From Roseiarcus sp963820775 (GTDB lineage: Bacteria > Pseudomonadota > Alphaproteobacteria > Rhizobiales > Beijerinckiaceae), in assembly GCA_963820775.1 (NCBI GenBank), contig CAWGBF010000008.1, forward strand, positions 434,001 to 498,000: 64,000 nt of DNA, given 5' to 3'. Position numbers and translations under genes: made by a program. The notes under the pieces are model-generated. The model ran no database searches and had not been told where the DNA came from. It saw only the letters and a program-made list of their open reading frames with translations. Of the stretch, positions 35,452-43,722 are shown piece by piece. Position 1 is the first letter of the stretch. The number at the start of each line of letters is the position of its first letter.

Positions 35452-35479
35452 GGAATACATTATTCCAGAACATGGAATA
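35452..35479 (+). promoter_or_regulatory. Probable LysR operator: three half-sites overlapping the regulator start codon
   Basis: GGAATA (35452-35457), TATTCC (35461-35466) and GGAATA (35474-35479) form alternating half-sites; the first pair is a perfect inverted repeat with spacer CAT and the second pair has a 7-base spacer. The last half-site reaches into the first base of the LysR gene ATG. Placement between the divergent genes suits autoregulation and control of the flavin protein gene. Confidence 0.6.
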
Positions 35480-36378
35480 TGGATCGCCTTGAAGCCATGT
35501 CGCTTTTGCTCTCGGTCGTTGAGGCCGGGAGTCTGTCCGCCGCCAGCCGCAAACTCGGGGCGCCGCTGCCGACGGTCAGCCGCAAGATTTCCGACCTCGA
35601 AGCGCATCTGAACACCCGGCTCCTGATCCGTTCAACCCGCAAGCTGGCTCTCACCAACTCGGGCGCGGCCTATGTCGTCGCGGCCAGGCGCATTCTCGAC
35701 GAGGTGAGCGAGGCGGAGCGCGCGGCGTCGGGGGAACATGCTGCGCCGCGAGGCGACCTCGTCATCACCGCGCCGGTCGTCTTTGGCCGATTGCATGTCC
35801 TGCCGGTCATCGTCGAGTTTCTCGCCCGATGGCCCGAGATCAATGTCCGGCTCGTGCTCGCCGATCGCAATCTCCACCTCATCGACGATCACATCGACAT
35901 TGCCGTGCAAATCGGCGCGCTCGCGGATAGCGCATTGATTGCGACTGAGGTCGGGGCAGTGCGCAACGTGGTGTGCGGAAGTCCCGCCTACTTCGCCGCT
36001 CATGGCGTCCCGAAAAGGCCAGAAGACCTGTCGGCGTTGAGCGCGGTGACGTTTGAGCCGCTTTCATCATCGCAGCCTTGGGTCTTCCGCCACCCAAAGT
36101 CGAAGCGCGAACTCCGCGCGCCCGTGCGCTCGCGCATGTCGGTCAATACCGCGGAAGCGGCGATCGATGGAGCGGCCGCCGGCCTCGGCATCACGCGCGT
36201 CCTCTCCTATCAGGTCGCGCAAGCGGTCCTGGACGGCCGAATCGAGATCGTGCTCGCCGATTATGAGCCCGAGCCAGCGCCGGTCAGCCTAATCCACGCC
36301 GGGCATGAATTGACGCCGCTCAAAGTGCGCATGCTTTTGGATTTCGCCGCGCCTCGATTGCGCGCGCGGCTGGCCTAA
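35479..36378 (+). CDS. LysR-family transcriptional regulator
   Basis: The 299-residue protein has the LysR winged helix at residues 1-60 (LLLSVVEAGSLSAASRKLG followed by PLPTVSRKISDLEAHLNTRLL) and a periplasmic-binding-like effector domain after it. It resembles regulators that act on divergent oxidoreductase genes. The divergent neighbour encodes a PNPOx-like flavin protein. An inverted-repeat operator overlaps its own start codon, consistent with autoregulation. Confidence 0.88.
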   Translation: MDRLEAMSLLLSVVEAGSLSAASRKLGAPLPTVSRKISDLEAHLNTRLLIRSTRKLALTNSGAAYVVAARRILDEVSEAERAASGEHAAPRGDLVITAPVVFGRLHVLPVIVEFLARWPEINVRLVLADRNLHLIDDHIDIAVQIGALADSALIATEVGAVRNVVCGSPAYFAAHGVPKRPEDLSALSAVTFEPLSSSQPWVFRHPKSKRELRAPVRSRMSVNTAEAAIDGAAAGLGITRVLSYQVAQAVLDGRIEIVLADYEPEPAPVSLIHAGHELTPLKVRMLLDFAAPRLRARLA

Positions 36379-36703
36379 AGCATAGGCCGCATCGCCTTCA
36401 TCATAACGAGGGAACCATTGGGCCTCGACAGGGGCCCATCATTGCGAGTTGAGCATCGGCCTGTGGCCGACCTGGGTGAATGAAACGGCGTCGGTTTTTC
36501 GGCCGGAATTTCGCGGTAGCGGTTTGACGCCGACGGCAAGAGGTTGGTCTCTCAGTGATGCATGAAGCTCGTTTGCGAGTTGGACCCGGGACGCTTTGAC
36601 GACCTCGACTTGCGCAAGGAGCGGCGCCGCTCCGAAGCCTGTTTTTTAGGATTTCCGATTTGGGAAGCGTCCTTGCCGGCGGCGTTTGCCCAAGGAGGTT
36701 GCG
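36379..36703. other. Upstream region of the IS110 element
   Basis: These 325 bases contain no gene apart from shadow frames. They probably include the 5' end and leader of the IS110-family element. IS110 members often lack clear terminal inverted repeats, so the left boundary cannot be placed. Confidence 0.35.
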
Positions 36704-37977
36704 ATGGATGTGATCCATGATTGCGTCGCGGGCTTGGACATTCACAAGGACACCGTGGTTGCCTGCATGCGCACGATGTCTGGGCTGAAGGCGATGCGCG
36801 AATGCCGGACATACGAGACAACAACTGACGGTCTTCTGGTCTTGCTCGAATGGCTGAGCTCGAGCCGGTGCTCGGTGGCGGCGATGGAGGCGACCGGGGT
36901 CTATTGGCTGCCAGTGTGGAAGATCCTGAGCGACGGCGACTTTAAGCTCATCCTCGCCAACGCCGCGCATATCAAGGCGGTTCCGGGCCGCAAAACCGAT
37001 ATGAACGACGCAATGTGGATCGCCGACCTCGGCCCACGCACGGTCTGATCAAGGCGAGTTTCGTCCCGGACGAGGAGCTGCATGAACTGCGCACGCTGAT
37101 GCGAACCCGCAAGCAGTTGACGCGCGAACAGACGCGGCACGTTCAACGCATCCAGAAGACGCTGACCGAGGCCAACATCCGGTTGGATTCGGTGATCAGC
37201 GACATCATGGGCGCGAGCGGACGGCGCATGATCGAGGCGATGATCGATGGCCAGCGCGATCCACGCAAACTGGCCGCCCTCGCCCATCGCAGCGTCAAGG
37301 CCACGCCGAAGCAACTCTATGACGCGCTGCATGGGCGATTGACCGAGCACCACCGCTTTCTGCTTAAGCTCCATATCGGGCAATGGGACGCGCTCGACGC
37401 TTCGATCAGCAGCATCGATCGCGAAGTCGACGCTCGAGTCGCGCGCCTGGATAGGCAGGGACCGGCCGACAAGGCCCGATTTTCCGACCTGATCGACCTC
37501 GTCAACTCGATCCCTGGGGTCAACAAACTTTCGGCCGTGAGCGTCCTTTCGGAAATCGGCGCGGACATGACCCGCTTTGATTCGGACGGCCATTTGATCG
37601 CCTGGACGGGCCTCTGTCCCAGTCAGAACGAGAGCGCCGGCAAGCGCAAACGCACCCGATTGCGCAAGGGCGCCCCGTGGTTGAAGACCGCGCTCATCCA
37701 GTGCGCCTGGGCGGCCAAGAACGCCAAAACCAGCTACTACCGGGCGCAGTTCTTGCGCCTCAAAGCCCGACGCGGCCCGCAAAAGGCGATCTGCGCCGTG
37801 GCCGCCTCGATCCTCACCGCCATCTATCACATGCTCCGCGACGGAACCGTCCACCAAGACCTCGGCGCCGATTATTTCGACCGCCGAAGTCCCGAGGCGA
37901 AAGTCGGCCGCCTCGTCCGCCAGATCGCCAAGCTCGGCTACCAAGTCACCGTCCAACCAACCCCACAAGCCGCATGA
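36704..37977 (+). pseudogene. IS110-family transposase with a one-base frameshift
   Basis: The N-terminal part (36704-37045) has the RuvC-like DEDD residues in AGLDIHKDTVVACM, MEATGVYW and KTDMNDAMWIADL. At about 37036 the reading frame shifts: the first frame ends GPRTV-stop, and the second resumes with HGLIKASFVPDEELHELRTLM, exactly where an intact protein would continue ADLLAHGLI. The second part has NSIPGVNKLSAVSVLSEIGAD and AWTGLCPSQNESAGKRKRTR, the C-terminal serine region of IS110 transposases. AGGAGG lies before ATG 36704. Only one copy is in the window; a programmed shift is not usual for the family, so it is probably inactive. Confidence 0.83.
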
Positions 37978-38029
37978 CGCGCTCAACCAAAACCCATGGA
38001 CCATCAACGCCCCACAGCCCAGTTTCTTT

Positions 38030-38125
38030 TTAGGAGCGCAGCGACGAAGCAATCCAGAGAACGCGGGCGCCCTACGGTCCCTGGGTCGCCGCGTCGCGCT
38101 GGCGCGCTCTTCGCGATGACAACTC
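38030..38125. repeat. REP-like dispersed palindromic repeat, copy 3
   Basis: GCGACGAAGCAATCCAGAG, CGGGCGCCCTACGGTCCC and TCGCGCTGGCGCGCTCTTCG repeat the pattern of the copy at 1055. It lies between the IS110 gene and the SDR gene on the opposite strand. Confidence 0.65.
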
Positions 38126-38143
38126 CACCAGAACCCCGTGCTG

Positions 38144-38905
38144 CTAAAAGCCCTGGTCCTGCGCGGAAATGTACGCCCGGTTCCAGGTCGGCGTGATCAA
38201 GACGTCGTTGAGGCAGACCCGCGGCGGCAGGCAGGCGATATACCGTATGAGATCGCCGAGGTCCTCCGATTGCAGCATCCGCGCCTTGTCCTCGTCGCTG
38301 ACGGGAACCGGGCGCTTGGCCAGGATCGGCGTCGCCACCTCGCCCGGAGAGAGCGCGGTGGAGCGAATGCCGTTCCGGCACTCCTCCATGTTGATGCTAT
38401 GGCTGAGAGCAACGACGCCGTGCTTTGCGGCGATATAGCCGACGCCGGGTTGGGTGCTGACGAACCGTCCGGCTATCGAGGCGATGTTGATGATCACGCC
38501 ATCCTTCTGCTTGCGCATGATCGGCAGCACCGCGATCGCGCCGTGAAAGGCGCTCGACAGGTTCGAGCGGATAAGCTCGTCGACGCCGGCGGGCGTCAGG
38601 CGCTTCCAGCTTCGATCCGGAATGTTGGACCCAGCATTGCTCACCAGAATGTCGAGGCGGCCGAATTCCTTTTCGATCGCTTCCGCGATCCGGGACGCGT
38701 CTTCGGGACGAGACATGTCTCCTGGATGAACACGCGCCGTTCCGCCGTTTTTTGCGATGCGCGCTGCAACCGCCTCGAGCGGCTCCTTTCGCCGCCCGGT
38801 GAGCATCACGCTCGCGCCTTCCTCGGCGAGCGCGAGGGCGCCGGCCTCGCCGATGCCGCTTCCCGCCCCGGTGACCCAGGCAACCTTGCCCGTCAGCCGC
38901 TTCAT
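38144..38905 (-). CDS. Short-chain dehydrogenase/reductase (SDR)
   Basis: The 253-residue protein is a classical SDR: cofactor motif VTGAGSGIGEAGALALAEEG, NAGSNI, and the catalytic YIAAK with upstream Ser in NIASIAGRF. The Asp in PGDMSRPEDAS is typical. It probably uses NAD(P) on an unknown alcohol or ketone. It is flanked by an IS110 remnant downstream and a gene-poor stretch upstream. Confidence 0.85.
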   Translation of the reverse strand: MKRLTGKVAWVTGAGSGIGEAGALALAEEGASVMLTGRRKEPLEAVAARIAKNGGTARVHPGDMSRPEDASRIAEAIEKEFGRLDILVSNAGSNIPDRSWKRLTPAGVDELIRSNLSSAFHGAIAVLPIMRKQKDGVIINIASIAGRFVSTQPGVGYIAAKHGVVALSHSINMEECRNGIRSTALSPGEVATPILAKRPVPVSDEDKARMLQSEDLGDLIRYIACLPPRVCLNDVLITPTWNRAYISAQDQGF

Positions 38906-39353
38906 GGACTCCCCTCCCCTTCACAAGACCTGACTGAATTTCCAACCGAGGGGTTATATGGACAATCCGCAAATCGGTCCAACGATGCAGCCCCAACAGG
39001 CAGCCAAAAGGTCCTCCGCATGGCGCTCAAGCTCAGGCGCGCCAGGAGCTACCGCGACCCGGATCAAGGACGTCCGCGCGGAGGCCGGACGGGCCGAGGG
39101 AACCTTCCTCCATCGCTTGGCCAGCGGCGAGTGGCGCAGACGGGGTCTCGTGGACGGACACGCGCCTTGCTGTCGACGGTTCCAGCAGAAAGGAGCAGAT
39201 ATGATTCGATCCATCTCTAGCGCGGCCGGATGGGTCGAGTCGCGGCGGTCGTGATGACGAAGATTTCGTCGCGAACGCCTTGCTTGACGCTACGTCGAGC
39301 AAGGCGGACGCGCCAACGCTACAGCTGGGAAGGGATCGCGCTTTGGGGTCAGG
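38906..39353. other. Gene-free stretch between SDR and repeat-protein genes
   Basis: No supported gene. A plus-strand frame at 38958-39254 resembles nothing recognisable. A 9-bp hairpin (CGCCTTGCT/AGCAAGGCG, 39276-39306) sits just beyond the 3' end of the ELW-repeat gene and could end its transcript, but no T-run follows on either strand. Confidence 0.3.
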
Positions 39354-40262
39354 TCACGCGACTGCTCGCCAACTCGACCCGGGATTGGCGCTGACCGGGC
39401 CGCCGCCAATTAGGGTGTTCCCGTGCATTTCCCAGATCGAGGCTTGGCCGCTTGTGTTTTGAAAAAGGATGTCGGAACTGCCGCCGCCATTGAAGTCGCC
39501 GGTTCCAATGGCGCGCCAGCTCGGCCCGGGATTGGGGCTGACCGGGCCTCCCCCGGTTAGGCTGTTCCCGTTCATTTCCCAGATCGAGACTTGGCCGCTG
39601 CTCGTGTTTTGGAAAAGGATGTCGGAATGGGTGTCGCCGTTGAAGTCCCCTGTTCCGATCGCTTTCCAGGCCGGCCCGGGATTGGGGCTGACGGGCCCGC
39701 CGCCGATGAGTTTGTTCCCGTTCATTTCCCAGATCGAGACTTGGCCGCTGCTCGTATTTTGCCACAGGATATCGGAACGACCGTCGCCGTCGAAATCGCC
39801 GGTTCCGATCGCCTTCCAGGCAATCCCAGGATTAGGGCTGACCGCCCCGCCGCCGATTAAGGCATTGCCGCTCATTTCCCAGATCGAGGCCTGACCGGTG
39901 CTCGCGTTCTGCCACAGGATGTCGGAATGGCCGTCGCCGTCGAAATCGCCGGTTCCCATCGCCTTCCAGGCAAGCCCAGGATTGGGGCTGATCGGCCCGC
40001 CGCCAATGAGCTTGGTCCCGTTCATTTCCCAGATCGAGGCCTGACCGCTGCTCGTGTTCCGCCACAGGATATCGGACTGGCTGTCGCCGTTGAAGTCGCC
40101 TGTCCCGATCGCTTTCCAAGCAAGCCCGGGATTGGAGTTGACCGCCCCGCCGCCAGTCAGAGCGTTTCCCTTCATGTCCCAGATCGAGGCTTGGCCGCTG
40201 TTCGCGTTCTGCCACAGAATGTCGGAAAAGCTGTCGCCGTTGAAGTCGCCATCTGGAGCCTC
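39354..40262 (-). repeat. Tandem 150-bp repeats encoding the FG-GAP units
   Basis: Six direct DNA repeats of about 147-150 bp encode the C-terminal 50-residue units. Marker CATTTCCCAGATCGAG recurs in five of them, and the next unit has the close variant CATGTCCCAGATCGAG. The repeats are similar enough to promote recombination or assembly collapse. Confidence 0.75.
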
Positions 40263-41495
40263 GGTCACGCCGAGCGGCGGCGTGTCTTCTATATGAGAGG
40301 CGAGATTGATCGACCCTACGGCGGTCCCATCGGACCGGATCAGGTCCATGGCGAAATCATAGAATTCAACCACCCCATCGACCGCTACCAAATCGGTAAC
40401 CGAGTCGAAGTCGTGGATGAGCGCCGTTCCGACGGCAGTCCCGTCCGACCTCCACAATTCGTCGTGAAGCGCGCTTTTGTTTGCGGTGAAATAGAGCGTG
40501 CCGTTGACGTTCGTCAGGTTCTGAGGATTGGAGCCGATTAAGCCAGGATCGATGTCCTTGACCATCACCGTTCCGGCGGCGGCCCCGTTCGACTTCCATA
40601 GCTCAAAGCCATGCGTGCCGTCGTTGGCCTCGAAGTAGAGCTCGCCATTGACGTTCGCCATGTTGATGGGGTTGGAGCCGCTGGGGCCAGGATTGATGTC
40701 CCTGACCATCATTATTCCGGCCGTGGTCCCATTCGATTTCCACAGCTCGAAGCCGTCTGTGCCGTCATTGGCCTCGAAGTAAAGCGTGCCATTGACGTTC
40801 GTCAGATGGGAGGGGCCGGAGCCGTTTAAGCCAGGATCGATGTCCCGGACCATCACCGTTCCGGCGGCCGTCCCATCCGACTTCCACAGCTCAACGCCAT
40901 CCGCGCCGTCATTGGCCGCGAAGTAAAGCATACCGTTGACGTTGACCAACTCAGAGGGGTTGGAGCCGGCTGAACCAGGGTCGATGTCCCTGACCATCAA
41001 TGTTCCGGCGGCCGTCCCATCCGATTTCCACAATTCGAAGCCATCGGCGCCGTCGTTGGCCGTGAAGTAAAGCGTGCCATTGACGTCCGTCAGGGAACCG
41101 GGCAACGAGTCCGCTACGATGTCGATGTCTTTCACCATCCGCGTCCCAGCAGCTGTTCCGTCCGATCTCCACAATTCGAGTCCGTGTGTCCCGTCATCGG
41201 CTGCAAAGTAAAGTACGCCGCCGACGTTGGTCAGACCGGAGGGATTGGAGCCGCTCGAGCCGGGATCGATGTCCTTAACCATCAGAGTTCCGGCGGCAGT
41301 CCCGTCCGACGTCCAGAGCTCCTGCCCATGTGCGCCGTCGTTGAGGGCGAAGAAGACCCGACTACCAATCGTTGTCAGATTAAAGATCGCCCCACTGCCA
41401 AACGAGGCGACGACATGTGTGCCCGCAACCGTTCCGTCGGTGACCCACAGTTGCTGGACGCCGGCAACATCCTGATCGAAATAGGAAAGCGCCAT
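39354..41495 (-). CDS. Large repeat protein: ELWxSDGT repeats plus FG-GAP-like repeats
   Basis: The 713-residue protein is almost wholly repeats. The N-terminal half has eight units of about 48 residues carrying ELWKSDGTAAGTVMVRDIDPG, ANVNGELYFEANDGTHG and variants, then a degenerate ninth. The C-terminal half has six units of about 50 residues, each with GDFNGDxxSDILWQN (a calcium-binding FG-GAP/VCBS-like Asp loop), SGQASIWEMNGN and GGGPVSPNPGxAWKAIGT. Both families form beta-propellers in extracellular proteins. No signal peptide and no type I secretion tail is visible, so localisation is uncertain. Function is unknown; adhesion or surface scaffolding is only an inference. Confidence 0.8.
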   Translation of the reverse strand: MALSYFDQDVAGVQQLWVTDGTVAGTHVVASFGSGAIFNLTTIGSRVFFALNDGAHGQELWTSDGTAAGTLMVKDIDPGSSGSNPSGLTNVGGVLYFAADDGTHGLELWRSDGTAAGTRMVKDIDIVADSLPGSLTDVNGTLYFTANDGADGFELWKSDGTAAGTLMVRDIDPGSAGSNPSELVNVNGMLYFAANDGADGVELWKSDGTAAGTVMVRDIDPGLNGSGPSHLTNVNGTLYFEANDGTDGFELWKSNGTTAGIMMVRDINPGPSGSNPINMANVNGELYFEANDGTHGFELWKSNGAAAGTVMVKDIDPGLIGSNPQNLTNVNGTLYFTANKSALHDELWRSDGTAVGTALIHDFDSVTDLVAVDGVVEFYDFAMDLIRSDGTAVGSINLASHIEDTPPLGVTEAPDGDFNGDSFSDILWQNANSGQASIWDMKGNALTGGGAVNSNPGLAWKAIGTGDFNGDSQSDILWRNTSSGQASIWEMNGTKLIGGGPISPNPGLAWKAMGTGDFDGDGHSDILWQNASTGQASIWEMSGNALIGGGAVSPNPGIAWKAIGTGDFDGDGRSDILWQNTSSGQVSIWEMNGNKLIGGGPVSPNPGPAWKAIGTGDFNGDTHSDILFQNTSSGQVSIWEMNGNSLTGGGPVSPNPGPSWRAIGTGDFNGGGSSDILFQNTSGQASIWEMHGNTLIGGGPVSANPGSSWRAVA

Positions 41496-41913
41496 GAAAT
41501 TCCTCCCTTGCCGAGATTGCGCGGGATATAAGCGCCTATGCTAAGGAGTTCGTAGAAACGATTTGCGGAAGCTTTCGCGGCCGTCAATTGTACATTATTT
41601 TATCTGGTGACCTTCGCTGCACGCACTTTAAGAAAACGACTAAGTTCTACGCAGCGCCATGATGATTTAGCCATCGAGCCAACTTGGCAATAGGTAGAAA
41701 TACCTATTATCTTCCTGGGCAAGATTCAGCGCGGGACGTCCGCATCGTCAGACGCAGCGGCAAGGGAGTCTGAAGCCGGGGCGTTCCGGCCGAAACTGAA
41801 GGTGCGCCGTTCAATCGCCTGCCGTGTTTCGGGATATAGGATCCAGGTCTGCCCCCGTGACCCGCGGCCGGCTGGCGACAAGGGCCCACACAATTGCTGG
41901 CCCACACAATTGC

Positions 41914-41942
41914 TTGACAAAATCAGAATCTGGTGGTATATC
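41914..41942 (+). promoter_or_regulatory. Consensus-like sigma-70 promoter without an obvious gene
   Basis: TTGACA (41914-41919) and TATATC (41937-41942) are separated by exactly 17 bases. The -35 hexamer overlaps the last base of a 16-bp tandem duplication. Downstream lie a weak 33-codon frame (ATG 41944) and the dispersed repeat, then the IS630 element read in the opposite direction. A small RNA is possible but not shown. Confidence 0.45.
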
Positions 41943-42040
41943 ATGCGTGTTGGTCGGATCATATGGCAGCGCCCGCGGCGAAAAAGGAAGGGGGAACGCG
42001 TTTTGCGCAATCTACGCGCTCGGCACGTCTTGGGCGCAGG

Positions 42041-42112
42041 CTGACAGGGATGGAATTTTTTTATTTGGATTCGCTGTAACCCATTGAAAAATCCCAATTC
42101 GGACGAATAATA
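42041..42112 (+). repeat. Dispersed A/T-rich hairpin repeat, copy B (interrupted by IS630)
   Basis: The lead-in ACAGGGATGGAATTTTTTTA is followed by the core from 42077 (TAACCCATTGAAAAATCC then ATTCGGACGAATAA). The IS630 element begins at 42113 next to a TA, so the repeat was probably the insertion target; its CCAA/TTGG tail is not found on the far side of the element. Compare copies at 32931 and 61835. Confidence 0.75.
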
Positions 42113-43267
42113 CCAAGACTCGGTGATCATGACCGATAGGCCCAGTCCCGAAGGCCGATCGACATGATCCTCCAGGGCTGGTTTATGAGCTTGTTCCATG
42201 CTTCGCAGCAGTGATCGACGATGTCGTCGAAGCAATTGAAGATCCGATTTGAGAGCCAGTTGTCGCGCAGGAACTGCCAGATGTTTTCCTGCGGGTTGAG
42301 CTCTGGGCACTTTGCGGGGAACGGGATCAGCGTCATGTTGGGCGGGACGATCAATCTGCCGGACAAATGCCAGCCGGCCTGATCGACCAGCAGCACGGCG
42401 TGCGCTCTCGGCGCGATCTGGGTGGCGATTTCGGCGAGATGGAGGTTCATCGCCTCCGTGTTGCAGCGTGGCATGACCAGGGCCGCGCCTTTGCCGTCCT
42501 TGGGACAGATCGCGCCGAAGATATAAGCCGAGGCGGTTCGCTGATCTTTGGGAGCGCTTGGACGCGCGCCGCGCTTGGCCCAGCGCCGGGTGATCTTGTT
42601 CTTCTGGCCGACGCGCGCCTCGTCGGCGAACCAGACCTCTATGGCGCTGGGCTCGACGTCCTTCTCGCGCCCGATCGCTTCCAGGCGCGCGGAAAAGCTT
42701 TTTTAAAATCTTCGATCGCGCCTGCGGCCTGAGCATGATGGCGGGGACGGGCCGAGAGCTTGCGATAACCCATGGCGCGCAGTTCGCGGCTCAACGTCTG
42801 CTTGGCGACGACGACGCGAAACTCCTCGAAAATCCATTGGCAGAGATCGACAATCCGCCAGCGCACGACCCCATGAACCGCCGGGATCGGGCCGCTCTCG
42901 ATGATCGCGGCGAGCGCGGCGCGGTGTGCGCCGTTCAGCCGGGGAGCCTGTCCGGGCGGCTTGCGATCAATCAAGCCTTCCGGTCCATGGGCGTTGAACT
43001 TCATCACCCAATCGCGAATGATTTGAAGCGTCACCCCGCCGATCTTCGCCGCCTCGGTGCGCGTCGCGCCTTCGTAAACCGCCGCCAGAGCCAAAAGCCG
43101 CCTGGCCTGCGGCCCGTCCTTCGACCGCTTGGCCGCAGCTCTCACCATCTCAGCGTCATAATCGCCCCGAAGCGGAATGGGCATGGCGAACCTCCTCTGT
43201 TCGCCACCTTGAATCAGACGCCAGGCGAGTTAGGAATCCCAACCGAGTCATCCCTTCAGAGATTTGG
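42113..43267. mobile_element. IS630-family element, copy 1
   Basis: The element is 1155 bp between TA dinucleotides at 42111-42112 and 43268-43269, as expected for TA-specific insertion. The ends start ACCAAGACTCGG on the left and, reversed, ACCAAATCTCTGAAGGGATG on the right, then CTCGG, so an imperfect terminal inverted repeat is present. It holds one transposase gene in two frames. A second copy is at 54464-55619; the predicted proteins are identical but the ends differ by a one-base indel and three mismatches. Confidence 0.88.
42127..43184 (-). CDS. IS630 transposase, two frames joined by -1 frameshift at an A6 tract
   Basis: The first frame (43184 down to about 42700) encodes the helix-turn-helix half: RTEAAKIGGVTLQIIRDWV. 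It then runs through a tract of six A (42704-42699, minus strand) in TTTTAAAAAAGC. Slipping back one base there continues into SFSARLEAIGREKDVEPSAI and the DDE core: VWFADEARVGQ (first Asp), LLVDQAGWH (second Asp) and CPELNPQENIWQ (Glu). The joined product is 352 residues, the usual IS630 length. Without slippage the first frame ends after 181 residues. Such A-tract shifts are known in IS630 elements. Confidence 0.85.
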
Positions 43268-43722
43268 TATAACGCGCCCGATCGCGTGGATGGCCGGGTC
43301 AAGCCCCGGATCATGGTCCGGGGGCAGGACGCCTTACGGCCCGCCCACGAAGCTCCGAGATTTCACTTCCAACGCCTAGCGCTATAAGAGCCGACAATTA
43401 ATTGCGTAAAATCAGAAATCAAGTTAAGCTCGGCCCATGAGCACGTCTGCCTTTCCCATCGAAACGCCACAAGCTCGGCCCGGCGATTCGAATGCCCAGG
43501 AGGCAAAGGGTGCGAGAAAATTTCTTCAGCGAGAATCCCGTGTAACCCATTGATAAGTCTAGATTCTGACGAGAGAATCCAAGGAAATCCAAGAGGATCC
43601 AATACTCGTCAAAGGCGGTTTCCGCAGCGAAACGGGCCCGCGCCACGAAAATCCAAATTGATCGGATGAGCTCCGATTCGCTCGGCTAAAACACATAATG
43701 TATCTGTCAAAACGAGTTGCGC
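43268..43722. other. Gene-free stretch with palindrome and dispersed repeat
   Basis: No gene in 455 bases. A GC-rich palindrome CCCCGGA-TCATGG-TCCGGGG spans 43304-43323, a short type common in alphaproteobacteria, and copy C of the 41-nt-core repeat lies at 43525-43600. Confidence 0.5.
43525..43600 (+). repeat. Dispersed hairpin repeat, copy C (diverged)
   Basis: The core at 43543-43583 reads TAACCCATTGATAAGTC, then GATTCTGACGAG, then AATCCAAG, with several changes from the other copies. Its tail contains AATCCAAGGAAATCCAAG in place of a clean hairpin. Confidence 0.6.

Larger units (their letters stand above)
41496..42112. other. Gene-free region with promoter, inverted repeat and dispersed repeat
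   Basis: No supported gene in 617 bases. It holds AATAGGTA-GAAA-TACCTATT (41689-41708), a 16-bp tandem duplication of GGCCCACACAATTGCT (41883-41914), a consensus-like promoter (41914-41942), and copy B of the dispersed repeat (42041 on), which the IS630 insertion cuts at its 3' end. Confidence 0.5.

Noticed and set aside
36901..38052. Minus-strand frame of 383 codons opposite the IS110 transposase
   Set aside because: Shadow of the transposase gene; no family resemblance.
38958..39254. Plus-strand frame of 98 codons between SDR and repeat-protein genes
   Set aside because: No ribosome site at the start, Arg/Ser-rich composition and no family; considered non-coding.
39354..40262. Regular 150-bp repeats considered as a CRISPR array
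   Set aside because: The repeats are coding, far longer than CRISPR repeats, and have no unique spacers; they encode FG-GAP-like units.
41802..42087. Short plus-strand frames (80 and 87 codons) before IS630 copy 1
   Set aside because: They cover the tandem duplication and promoter and have no recognisable product.
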